Assembly (NCBI GenBank): GCA_003671025.1
Contig: QWPW01000006.1
Span: 45,083-109,082, forward strand
DNA from: Planctomycetota bacterium
Lineage (GTDB): Bacteria > Planctomycetota > Phycisphaerae > Phycisphaerales > SM1A02
Direction: 5' to 3'
Length of the DNA: 64,000 nucleotides
The translations under genes were made by a program, and so were the position numbers. This document shows, in pieces, positions 53,845-61,518 of the stretch (the first letter of the stretch is position 1; every line of letters starts with the position of its first letter). Below the pieces are notes generated by a model that had not been told where the DNA came from, did not search any database, and saw only the letters and a program-made list of their open reading frames with translations.

Positions 53845-54310
53845 AGCGGGCCTCACGATCAATGGGTTCAAGAGGGGTACGAATGGGATCGGGTTCTTCA
53901 CCGCGTTTTTCGGCGATGTATGTCTCAATGATGTACTCACGGCCGCCATCATGACTCACCGTGGCGCGCACGAGTGCAGGAACTCCCGAGCCTCCTTGCT
54001 CGATTTCAATCACGAAAGAAAACGCCTCATAAGGCGTGCCTGATTCGAAGTGTCCCGCGAGCGGATGAATGTCGCCGTATTCGACGGGACCTTCGGTGAG
54101 CACGCTCGCGAGTATCTCATCGATCGCGTGCGCGGCCAACACATCGATCTCGCCGCGACGCACCAAGTTCATCGCTTGGCCGCCGACTGAGAGCACCGCA
54201 ATCATTCCAATCGCGAGCAACACACCGGCGATCACTGCATCCATCAACGCGAAGCCACGACGCATGCGCGCACATCGAGCAGCATGATGAACGTGCGCGT
54301 GCTTCACCAT
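53798..54310 (-). CDS. gspI: Minor pseudopilin GspI
   Basis: A 170-residue minor pseudopilin. The leader ends RCARMRRG and the mature start is FALMDAVIAGVLLAIGMIAV. The usual Glu at +5 is Asp, which may weaken or change the contact with the neighbouring subunit. The mature part has the short GspI-like beta region. The ATG lies inside the end of gspH and the gene overlaps gspJ, so translation is coupled. Confidence 0.82.
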   Translation of the reverse strand: MVKHAHVHHAARCARMRRGFALMDAVIAGVLLAIGMIAVLSVGGQAMNLVRRGEIDVLAAHAIDEILASVLTEGPVEYGDIHPLAGHFESGTPYEAFSFVIEIEQGGSGVPALVRATVSHDGGREYIIETYIAEKRGEEPDPIRTPLEPIDREARYAEIEAARESAQASP

Positions 54311-54963
54311 TTCTCCAATGCAGCGCCTTGGTCGTCGAGATCAATTTGTTCGCGCACCACGACGCCCGGCTCGCCGATGCGAACCGGAACAGTGGTGTAG
54401 GTCTCCAACACCAACGCAGCGGTTTTTTCGCGACCCGCAATCAACAGTTCGATACGAGGTCGGCTGCCATCGGGATACGAAGGAATGTTCCAGTTCTCAT
54501 CGCGCATAGGCACGCCGTCAACCAACGCTTCGACGATGAGCATTCCGTCTGGAAGTTGGACGGGCGAGCTCAACCGATCTTGCTGCCACACGCGCGGGCC
54601 TTCGGGATTCGCGGGGTCGAGGTCCTTGATCCACAACGACACTTCGCCGGAGATCTTGTCGTAATACAGGCCAATTTGCTGGGTTCCCGACCCGTTGCGA
54701 AACGCATACATCCGCAGCAAATCTTCGACTTCCAAAATCGCTTTGTCTTCGATCTGTCGCGCCGCCACCGTAAACTTCGGAACAATCGTCGCCGCCATAA
54801 TCGCCAGCATGATTGAAACGATCACGATCTCGAGCAGTGAAAAGCCGCGCCGCAGGTGCACATCGCCGCGCCGCAGGTGCACATCGCCGCGCCGCAGGTG
54901 CACATCGCCGCGCGTATTTTGACGCGGCGTCGATCGCTGAAGATGAGTGATGGAGTTGCTCAC
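54304..54963 (-). CDS. gspH: Pseudopilin GspH-like with repeated leader
   Basis: A 219-residue protein with signal GFSLLEIVIVSIMLAIMAATIVPKF. The leader carries three copies of DVHLRRG, ending exactly at the cleavage Gly (HLRRG-FSLLE). The mature part has GspH/FimT-like segments (ARQIEDKAILEVEDLLRMYAF, PVQLPDGMLIVEAL). The start could be the GTG at 54963 or the TTG at 54972; the track uses 54972. It lies between gspG and gspI, with the short spacing expected in this operon. Confidence 0.84.
   Translation of the reverse strand: MSNSITHLQRSTPRQNTRGDVHLRRGDVHLRRGDVHLRRGFSLLEIVIVSIMLAIMAATIVPKFTVAARQIEDKAILEVEDLLRMYAFRNGSGTQQIGLYYDKISGEVSLWIKDLDPANPEGPRVWQQDRLSSPVQLPDGMLIVEALVDGVPMRDENWNIPSYPDGSRPRIELLIAGREKTAALVLETYTTVPVRIGEPGVVVREQIDLDDQGAALEKW
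54844..54906 (-). repeat. 21-bp tandem repeat in the gspH leader
   Basis: Three exact 21-base units (54844-54864, 54865-54885, 54886-54906) share the core GCCGCGCCGCAGGTGCAC with the gspK array. They encode DVHLRRG heptads just before the prepilin cleavage site. The copies are identical to each other, so the array is young or kept uniform. Confidence 0.93.
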
Positions 54964-54984
54964 GCGGTGCAATCTTCGCGCGAA

Positions 54985-55416
54985 TCAGCTGGTCTTCTTG
55001 CCGTTGGTGATGTCCGCGTCTTCACCTTCGCCGCCAGGAGTTCCGTCTTTGCCGTAACTCACGATGTCGAAGTCGCGGCCGTTGGAACCGGGAAGCAAGA
55101 TGACGTAGTTGTGTCCCCACGGATCGAGCAAGTCGTCAGTTGACTCGAGATAGTCAGGCACCAACAGCGAGAGATCGAATTCGTTGCCGACCGAGGTCTC
55201 GCGCTTCTCAGTGAGATAGATTTTGACTTGCTGCGAGATCGCGCTCGCTTCGGTGCGCGCTTGATCTTCCTTGGCTTCGCCGAGGCGCTTGAGCAATTGC
55301 GGAGCCACGAGTCCCGCGAAGATCGCAATGATCGTCACGGCAATGATGACTTCGATGAGGCTGAAACCGCGGCGAGCGCGACGAGTGCGAGAACGTTGAG
55401 TGGTGGCGTTGTGCAT
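54985..55416 (-). CDS. gspG: Major pseudopilin GspG
   Basis: GspG is the main subunit of the pseudopilus. The 143-residue protein has the leader RTRRARRG, mature start FSLIEVIIAVTIIAIFAGLVAPQL (Glu at +5), and the family end DPWGHNYVILLPG ... DFDIVSYGKDGTPGGEGEDADI, where the Asp residues form the GspG calcium site. The ATG at 55416 has AGGAAA before it; the track ORF starts earlier. Its leader lacks the HLRRG repeat of GspH and GspK. Confidence 0.95.
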   Translation of the reverse strand: MHNATTQRSRTRRARRGFSLIEVIIAVTIIAIFAGLVAPQLLKRLGEAKEDQARTEASAISQQVKIYLTEKRETSVGNEFDLSLLVPDYLESTDDLLDPWGHNYVILLPGSNGRDFDIVSYGKDGTPGGEGEDADITNGKKTS

Positions 55417-55465
55417 GGAAGTTTCCTGAAGCAGAATTTTGTTTGGTCGGAGCAGCACTGAACTC

Positions 55466-56680
55466 TTACGCGCCCGCGGCCTTTTGCAGTTCGATGATGG
55501 GAAGAAGAATCGCGGCGAGCACGAAGCTGGCCACGAGGGCCATGACCACGAGCAGAACCGCGGGCAAGACTCGAGTGAACATTTTGAGCGAGTTGTTCAC
55601 TTGGCGATCAAACGATCCTGCGGCGTGCAACAGCATCTGTTCGAGACGGCCTGAGCGTTCGCCGATGTTGACGATCTGCACCAGCAGCGGGGGAAACTGT
55701 CCCGAGCGCTCGAGTGGATCCGCGAGCGATTGGCCCGTCGAAACTTTGTCGGTGACTTGATCGATTGCGTGCATGAGGGCCTGATTGCCCAACGTGTCAC
55801 GAACGATCTTGAGTGCCGAAAGAATGGGAATTCCCGCAGAAACAAGCGTTCCCAGCGTGCGAGTAAATCGAGCCACCGCGATATCGCGCATCAATCGACC
55901 CACCAAAGGAATGCGCAGCGTGGCCGTGTCAAAGCGCAAACGGTTCGCGGGCTTCGCGATCCAGTTGTTGCAGTTCACCCACACCAAGAGCATCACCGCA
56001 AGAATCACCAACCACCATGAGGTCACAAACGACGAGAGTCCCATGAGGATCGTCGTCGGAAGCGGAAGCTCGAGATTCGCTTGCAGAATCGGCTTCATCA
56101 CGCGCGGCAACACGAACACGATGAGCACGACGATGCTGGCGCCGATCAACACCGCAATCATCAGCGGATACACAATCGCGCCCACCAATTCGCGACGCAG
56201 TTCCACGGAACGCTCGAGCAGATCCGCGAGTTGATGCAAGATTTCTGCGGTGCGCCCCGAGGCGTCGGCGGCGCGCAACATGCCAGTGGTCATGTCATCA
56301 AACGGTGGGCCGTATTCTTTCGCCGCTTGATGAAAGGTGACGCCCGACTCCACGCGCTCGATGATGAAGTCGAGAATCGTGCGCATGTTGCGATGCGCCG
56401 CTTGGCGACGCACGGTGCGCAACGCTTGCATGAGCGGCAATCCCGCTTCGAGCGCGGTGGCCAACTCGCGAATGAGATCAGCAAGCTCAGGACGCGAGAT
56501 GCTCGGACGCGACTTGCGTCGTGTGCTCGCCGCAGCATCGGCATCACTCAGCGTGACTTCGAGCGGCGTCTCGCCCTTGGCGGAAATCATGCGCATGGCG
56601 ACGTTGCGGTCGGGCGCAACGAGTGTTCCCGTCGCAGTGCCGCCGTCGGCGGAAAGCGCTTGGTAGTGGAAGGAAGGCAT
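55466..56680 (-). CDS. gspF: Type II secretion platform protein GspF
   Basis: The 404-residue inner-membrane platform of the type II system. Two T2SSF domains are visible (DLIRELATALEAGLPLMQAL; TRTLGTLVSAGIPILSAL), each followed by ESGVTFHQAAKE- or STGQSLADPLE-type segments, with three membrane helices (LMIAVLIGASIVVLIVFVLP; WWLVILAVMLLVWV; the C-terminal VLLVVMALVASFVLAAILLP). It starts six bases after gspE. Confidence 0.94.
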   Translation of the reverse strand: MPSFHYQALSADGGTATGTLVAPDRNVAMRMISAKGETPLEVTLSDADAAASTRRKSRPSISRPELADLIRELATALEAGLPLMQALRTVRRQAAHRNMRTILDFIIERVESGVTFHQAAKEYGPPFDDMTTGMLRAADASGRTAEILHQLADLLERSVELRRELVGAIVYPLMIAVLIGASIVVLIVFVLPRVMKPILQANLELPLPTTILMGLSSFVTSWWLVILAVMLLVWVNCNNWIAKPANRLRFDTATLRIPLVGRLMRDIAVARFTRTLGTLVSAGIPILSALKIVRDTLGNQALMHAIDQVTDKVSTGQSLADPLERSGQFPPLLVQIVNIGERSGRLEQMLLHAAGSFDRQVNNSLKMFTRVLPAVLLVVMALVASFVLAAILLPIIELQKAAGA

Positions 56681-56686
56681 CGACGA

Positions 56687-58396
56687 TTAGCCCTTGCTCG
56701 CGGCAGCGACGCCGGCCTTCAACTCTGCAGAGAAATCTTCGACGTCTTGCGTGGCGCGCAACACTTCTTCGATGGTGGTCATGCCCGCAACAGCTTTGCG
56801 CATGCCGTCTTCGCGCATCGAGATGAACTCGGAATCGAGCAACGCCTTGAGTTCATGCACGGGACGATTCTGCGCAATCGCCGCACGCAGAGCGGCAGTG
56901 ATGCGCACGATTTCGAAGAAGCCCAATCGTCCGCGGAAACCGCTGCCGTTGCATTTCTCGCAGCCGCGTCCCACCGTTTGTTTTCCGACGAAACGCACGC
57001 GCTCTTCGGGCGTGAGTCGGTGATCGACTTCTTCGGTAATCTGCCGCGATTCGCGGCAAAACGCGCAGTTTCGTCGACCGAGGCGTTGCGCGATCAAACC
57101 TTCGAGCACGCTCGCGGTGAGGTACGGCTCCGCACCCATGTCGGCCAAACGACCCACCGATGAAATCGCATCGTTGGTGTGCAATGTCGAGAAGATCAAG
57201 TGACCCGTGAGCGCCGAACGAATGGCGATGTCGACGGTTTCACTGTCACGCACTTCGCCGACGAACACGATGTCAGGGTCTTGACGCAAGATCGCGCGCA
57301 GGCCAGTTGCGAAACTCAATCCGCGCTTGGCGTTCACGGGAATCTGGTTGATGCCGTTGAGTTCGTACTCGACGGGATCTTCGATGGTGATGATCTTCTT
57401 GCGCGGGTCGTAGAGTTTCGAGAGCGCCGCGTAGAGCGTCGTCGTCTTGCCCGAACCAGTGGGGCCCGTGACCAGCACCAATCCGTGGGGCTTGTCGATC
57501 ATGCGATCGACCAGCAAGCGATGCGACTCGCTCATGCCCAGACTCACGAGGTCCAACGGCAGCGAACTCTTATCGAGAATACGCATGACCACCGATTCGC
57601 CGTACAGCGTAGGCACAGTGGAAACGCGGATGTCGACTTTGCGTCCTTCGAAACGCAGCGTGATGTGGCCGTCTTGCGGCACATAGCGCTCGGCGATGTT
57701 CATACCCGCCATGATCTTCACACGGCCGATGAGCGCCGCTTGCAGATGCTTGGGCGGTTGTGGTTGCGAGACCAACACGCCGTCGATGCGGTACTTCACG
57801 CGCAGTTCGATTTCGAACGGCTCGACATGCACGTCGCTCGCGCGCCCTTGAATCGCTTCGAGCAGAATCAAGTTCACCAGATTGATGAGCGTGGGCTGCT
57901 CGGCCATTCGATGCACGTCATCTGCTTCGATGGCATCAAGATTGTGTTCGTCATCGGGCGAAGCGGTGAGACCGCCGTCGCTCGCGAGCGTCTCGGCCAT
58001 GCGCGCCGCAGTGGTGCCGTAGCGATCACGCATGAGATCGCGAAACGCCGGCGGATCGAGTCCGATGCGTCGCACTACATGCGCCGTGACGGTGCTGATT
58101 TCATCGACTGCCGCAGTGTCGAGCGGGTCGAGCATGGCCACGACGATGCGACCACCGTCAAGCGACACAGGAACCGCGCCCAAACGCACGGCAATTTCAG
58201 GAGGCAACAACTCTGCCGCCGCGGGATCCGATGGAGGAGCCTTCTCGAGCCACTCGATTCCCAGCAACGTGCAGCGCTCACGCACCGCAGCATCTTGCGA
58301 GAGTGGAATGGGTTGCGGTCGCTGCTCTTTTGAGAGAGTGGTCGCGACTGCGGTGCCGTTGCTACTCGTGATACCTGTCTGCAAGCGTGAACTCAT
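56687..58396 (-). CDS. gspE: Type II secretion assembly ATPase GspE
   Basis: The hexameric ATPase that drives pseudopilus assembly. From the ATG at 58396 it has 569 residues: an N-terminal T2SSE_N domain (residues ~40-150), then Walker A TGPTGSGKTTTLYAAL (near 312), Asp box IITIEDPVEYEL, Walker B DPDIVFVGEVRDSETVD, His box STLHTNDAISS and a four-Cys zinc site (CAFC near 445 and CEKC near 478). It is the first gene of the operon; the promoter must lie in the repeat-bearing 257-base gap upstream. Confidence 0.95.
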   Translation of the reverse strand: MSSRLQTGITSSNGTAVATTLSKEQRPQPIPLSQDAAVRERCTLLGIEWLEKAPPSDPAAAELLPPEIAVRLGAVPVSLDGGRIVVAMLDPLDTAAVDEISTVTAHVVRRIGLDPPAFRDLMRDRYGTTAARMAETLASDGGLTASPDDEHNLDAIEADDVHRMAEQPTLINLVNLILLEAIQGRASDVHVEPFEIELRVKYRIDGVLVSQPQPPKHLQAALIGRVKIMAGMNIAERYVPQDGHITLRFEGRKVDIRVSTVPTLYGESVVMRILDKSSLPLDLVSLGMSESHRLLVDRMIDKPHGLVLVTGPTGSGKTTTLYAALSKLYDPRKKIITIEDPVEYELNGINQIPVNAKRGLSFATGLRAILRQDPDIVFVGEVRDSETVDIAIRSALTGHLIFSTLHTNDAISSVGRLADMGAEPYLTASVLEGLIAQRLGRRNCAFCRESRQITEEVDHRLTPEERVRFVGKQTVGRGCEKCNGSGFRGRLGFFEIVRITAALRAAIAQNRPVHELKALLDSEFISMREDGMRKAVAGMTTIEEVLRATQDVEDFSAELKAGVAAASKG

Positions 58397-58478
58397 TCTG
58401 CGGTCGTTGGCCGCGCTCAACTCAGTATGGATTTCTGATGCGATGCGTGGACGCGTTGTGGTTGCGCGCACGATTCGA

Positions 58479-58511
58479 TCAAGACTCGCTCAAGACTCGC
58501 TCAAAATTCGC
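58479..58511. repeat. 11-bp tandem repeat (x3) upstream of gspE
   Basis: TCAAGACTCGC occurs at 58479-58489 and 58490-58500, with a diverged third copy at 58501-58511. It lies in the gap between gspE and the preceding gene, near the likely gspE promoter. Confidence 0.75.
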
Positions 58512-58543
58512 GCGCACTTCAACGACGCGAAGCCTCACACAAC

Positions 58544-58615
58544 GGCTCTACATAAGGCTCTACATAAGGCTCTACATAAGGCTCTACATAAGGCTGTAAA
58601 TACGGCTGTAAAAAA
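58544..58615. repeat. 12-bp tandem repeat (x6) upstream of gspE
   Basis: GGCTCTACATAA is repeated four times exactly (58544-58591), followed by two diverged units (GGCTGTAAATAC, GGCTGTAAAAAA). The last unit supplies the A-run that reads as the T-tract of the adjacent minus-strand terminator. AT-rich repeats directly upstream of an operon may affect its transcription. Confidence 0.88.
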
Positions 58616-58639
58616 CGGCGCGGCGAAATGCGCCGCGCC
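58610..58639 (-). terminator. Rho-independent terminator of the 486-residue gene
   Basis: GGCGCGGCG (58617-58625) and CGCCGCGCC (58631-58639) form a 9-bp stem with an AAATG loop on the plus strand. On the minus strand the stem is followed by GTTTTTTAC. This ends the transcript of the gene that stops at 58654 before it reaches gspE. Confidence 0.82.
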
Positions 58640-58653
58640 TGTGTTTCAGTTGC

Positions 58654-60114
58654 TCAGTCTTCTTTGGTTGGCGGTGGTCCGCCGCGACCTGCGTTGGGAT
58701 CCTTCGTCGCGCCGAAATCGCGCGCGGCCTTCGCGCCTTCCGCGCCCTTGCCGTTGTTGGCAGAGAACGCCGGCGCTTGAACGCCCTTGGGATTCGCCGC
58801 CGCGCCATCCGCGCCGTCCGCGTCGTCGCCGCGACTCTTGGCGCCGCTGCGAATCGCCTGCGAATAGGTCTGTCCATCCGGAATGTCCGCGCCTGGCTTG
58901 CCCATGCCCGGAATCGCTTCCTTTTGCACATCGTTGAGCAAGCCCGCGAGCAGTGTGCGGTACTTGGTGTAAAGCTCGTCGCGCTGCTTCTTGACCATCT
59001 CAATCTCTGTCGCTTCGCTGTGCTTCACGGTCGCGCCCGAGGCTTTCTGTGCAGCAATCTCGGTCCGTCGACGCGGTTCGGCCGGCTCGGTCACTCGGTA
59101 CGCATCGACCATGCGCGATTGCAGTGATCCGTACTCGACGGTGAACTCTGCGCGCAGCGTCTCGAGGCTCGTCTTCTGCGCCTCGGTCAGATCAGCCAAC
59201 CCAAGCGCCGCGTCAATCATCGGATTGATCGGATCAGGACGGTAGACCTGCGGAAACGCGCGCTGCATCGCCTTCTTGTGGAAGGGCGCGCCGTACTCGT
59301 CGCCGAGGGCCGTGGTGATCGCGACCAATGATTCCTCTTGCACAGTGCGCACGCCTACGCGACGCATCATCACGCGCTCTTGCACGGCGATGCCGCCTTG
59401 TGAATCGTTGTTCGCCATCGCTTTGAGAATCGGCGTGATCGTGGCATCGACTTCGGCGTCACGCAGCGCGAGCGCGGCGTCGAGTTTGGCTTCGTACTCT
59501 TCCATCGGAACGCGGGCGGCATCGGCGGCCGACGGTGGCGCATCGAGCTCGCGGAAGATCATCATCAAGTTGAGAGTCTCGCCCGAGAGTTCGCCGTTGG
59601 GCAAGCTCTTCTCGCGACGCAGCGCGCGCTCGAGTCGCGGCCATTGTTCGACTTGCACATCGCTGAGCAGACTCTTGACGCTCGCGAGGAAGTCATCGCG
59701 CAACACCACTTTTTCAGCGGCCCACTCGACGAGTGGCTTGCTGATCGCGTCCATCACGCGATCTTGCGACGCGCCCACGGCGGTCTCTTTCATCTTCGCT
59801 TGGAAGCCCTCGTTGGCGGTGACGAACGTCGCGTTGTATTCATCGAGCAGCGTCTCGAGAATCGGGCGCTGCCACTCTTCGAGCTGCAGCGAGTCGACGA
59901 AGACGGGCAAGTCGCGGCCGAGGAAGTCGGGCATGAACAGGTTGCGCATGCCCACTCCGCCGCCGAACTGGGCGTGCGCCGCGGGCGCGAGCGAGAGGGC
60001 GACGCCTGCAGCCACTACGGCGATGGCGAGGCGCGAGAGAAGAGCGGAAGTACCGAACGAGGCGCGAGTATTTACGCGAGCATTCACAAGGGGGCTGATT
60101 CGAAGCACTGTCAT
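58654..60114 (-). CDS. Secreted helical protein of unknown function
   Basis: A 486-residue protein with a signal peptide (LLSRLAIAVVAAGVALSLAPAAHA-QFGGG). The mature part is largely helical and repeats a pattern that recalls the L-T-x-x-Q units of Spy/CpxP-type chaperones, but without close likeness: LQLEEWQRPILETLLDEY, DVQVEQWPRLERALRR, DLTEAQKTSLETLRAEF, LLNDVQKEAIPGM. The C-terminal ~80 residues are low-complexity, rich in Gly, Ala and Lys. It lies before the secretion operon but has its own terminator, so it is a separate unit. It might be exported or act in the periplasm; no partner can be named. Confidence 0.65.
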   Translation of the reverse strand: MTVLRISPLVNARVNTRASFGTSALLSRLAIAVVAAGVALSLAPAAHAQFGGGVGMRNLFMPDFLGRDLPVFVDSLQLEEWQRPILETLLDEYNATFVTANEGFQAKMKETAVGASQDRVMDAISKPLVEWAAEKVVLRDDFLASVKSLLSDVQVEQWPRLERALRREKSLPNGELSGETLNLMMIFRELDAPPSAADAARVPMEEYEAKLDAALALRDAEVDATITPILKAMANNDSQGGIAVQERVMMRRVGVRTVQEESLVAITTALGDEYGAPFHKKAMQRAFPQVYRPDPINPMIDAALGLADLTEAQKTSLETLRAEFTVEYGSLQSRMVDAYRVTEPAEPRRRTEIAAQKASGATVKHSEATEIEMVKKQRDELYTKYRTLLAGLLNDVQKEAIPGMGKPGADIPDGQTYSQAIRSGAKSRGDDADGADGAAANPKGVQAPAFSANNGKGAEGAKAARDFGATKDPNAGRGGPPPTKED

Positions 60115-60561
60115 CTCCTAAGCGATTAGATTCGTCGAAGTCGTTTGTCTAAAGATCCACCGAAAGGTTGGGATGTCCCAAGCTGCCATACAAGTCTTGG
60201 TCGAAGTCTTGGCCGAAGTCTCGGTCGAACTCTCGATCGAACAAGGTCTCGGCCAGACATGGCGGCGATTGTTCCATCATCGCCGCAAACGCGTTGCCCA
60301 TTCTGAGCTGAGCCAACGAACTCGCGGCAGTTCTCATGCCACGAAAATTTCGAGTTTGGGGAAGTCTCGCGGCGGCGCTCCAACTCCAAAGTTCACACAT
60401 GCATCCGCGATTTGCTGCGACCAAGGACCGACCGTGGCCACGTAGCGAGGAAAGATCGGCACATCGCGGCGACAACTGCACAAGCGCTGCGACTTCTCGC
60501 ACGACGATTTACGCGCCGATAAGCGGTCGCGGCGCAAAGTGGTGTGCGAGCGCACCAAGCG
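60115..60561. other. Gene-poor stretch with a degenerate repeat
   Basis: These 447 bases hold no gene I trust. A minus-strand ORF (60149-60502) reads through the repeat as FDREFDRDFGQDFDQD and has no family likeness; a short form starting at MRTAASS could be a small protein, but there is no support. Downstream of scoA on its strand one would expect the B subunit of the CoA transferase; nothing like it is present here. Confidence 0.4.
60192..60239. repeat. 12-bp tandem repeat (x4), diverged
   Basis: AAGTCTTGGTCG at 60192-60203 is followed by AAGTCTTGGCCG, AAGTCTCGGTCG and AACTCTCGATCG in direct series. The drift between units suggests an older duplication than the array at 58544. Confidence 0.78.
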
Positions 60562-61260
60562 TCAGCGAGCGCGCACGGTCCGCTGCTCGATGCGCTTGAC
60601 CGACTCGGTGCGCACGATGCGGTCGACGTAGATGCCCGGGGTGTGAATGTGATCGGGGTCAAGCGAGCCAGTGGGCACGATTTCCTCGACTTCGGCCACG
60701 CATACCCGACCGCACATCGCCACCATCGGGTTGAAGTTGCGCGCGGTCTTGCGGAAGATCAGGTTGCCCGACTCGTCCGCCTTCCACGCCTTGACTAAGG
60801 AGAGGTCGGCGCGAATCCCGCGCTCAAGAACGTAGGTTTCCCCGTCGAATTCCTTGGTTTCCTTGCCCTGCGCGACGATGGTCCCGACGCCGGTTTTGGT
60901 GAAAAACCCCGCGATTCCCGCGCCGCCCGCGCGCATGCGTTCGGCAAGCGTGCCTTGAGGATTGAACTCAAGCTCAAGCTCGCCCGCCATGTACTGCCGC
61001 TCGAACTCCGCGTTCTCGCCGACATAGCTCGACACCATGCGCCGGATCTGCCGCGTCGCAAGCAGGAGCCCGAGACCCCAGTCGTCAACGCCCGCGTTGT
61101 TGCTAATCGCGGTGAGCCCGGTCGCGCCGGAGTCACGCAAGGCAAGGATGAGTTGCTCGGGAATCCCGCACAGCCCAAAGCCGCCGACCGCAACGGTGAT
61201 GCCATCGCGCGTGAGCCCGTCGAGCGCGGACTGGGGAGTTTCGTACACCTTGCTTTTCAT
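60562..61260 (-). CDS. scoA: 3-oxoacid CoA-transferase subunit A
   Basis: Subunit A of a succinyl-CoA:3-ketoacid (or acetate) CoA-transferase, which moves CoA between acyl groups. The family segments VAVGGFGLCGIPEQLI, TAISNNAGVDDWGLGLLL, SYVGENAEFERQYMAGELELE and ARNFNPMVAMCGRV are all present. The 232-residue length is right. The start is the ATG at 61260; the track start at 61470 is in non-coding sequence. The catalytic Glu is on subunit B, which normally follows directly. No subunit B is found on either side in this window, so the enzyme must use a partner encoded elsewhere or the pair has been broken up. Confidence 0.92.
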   Translation of the reverse strand: MKSKVYETPQSALDGLTRDGITVAVGGFGLCGIPEQLILALRDSGATGLTAISNNAGVDDWGLGLLLATRQIRRMVSSYVGENAEFERQYMAGELELEFNPQGTLAERMRAGGAGIAGFFTKTGVGTIVAQGKETKEFDGETYVLERGIRADLSLVKAWKADESGNLIFRKTARNFNPMVAMCGRVCVAEVEEIVPTGSLDPDHIHTPGIYVDRIVRTESVKRIEQRTVRAR

Positions 61261-61518
61261 GGGGCGCGAAGTGTAACGGGGGGTTGACGGGAGTTTTGGC
61301 GAGGCACGATTTCGAGACTCCGCGAATCGCGGAAATGCACGGTTGTGGGTACGGAGCGCGCCGCCGTTGACGCATGGAATGTTGCTCGCGGTGCCGTGGT
61401 GGCGCGTGGTGTGAGCGGTGACGAAGTGGGCCAGCCACAATTTCCAAACTCCGCCAAGCGAGCGCCCCACAAGCGCCTGGCCAATCAGTTTCTCCGCGTC
61501 CCGCGCAACGCCCGTCGA

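Noticed and set aside
58544-58615. 12-bp array considered as a CRISPR
   Set aside because: Units are directly adjacent with no spacers and are too short; no cas gene is near.
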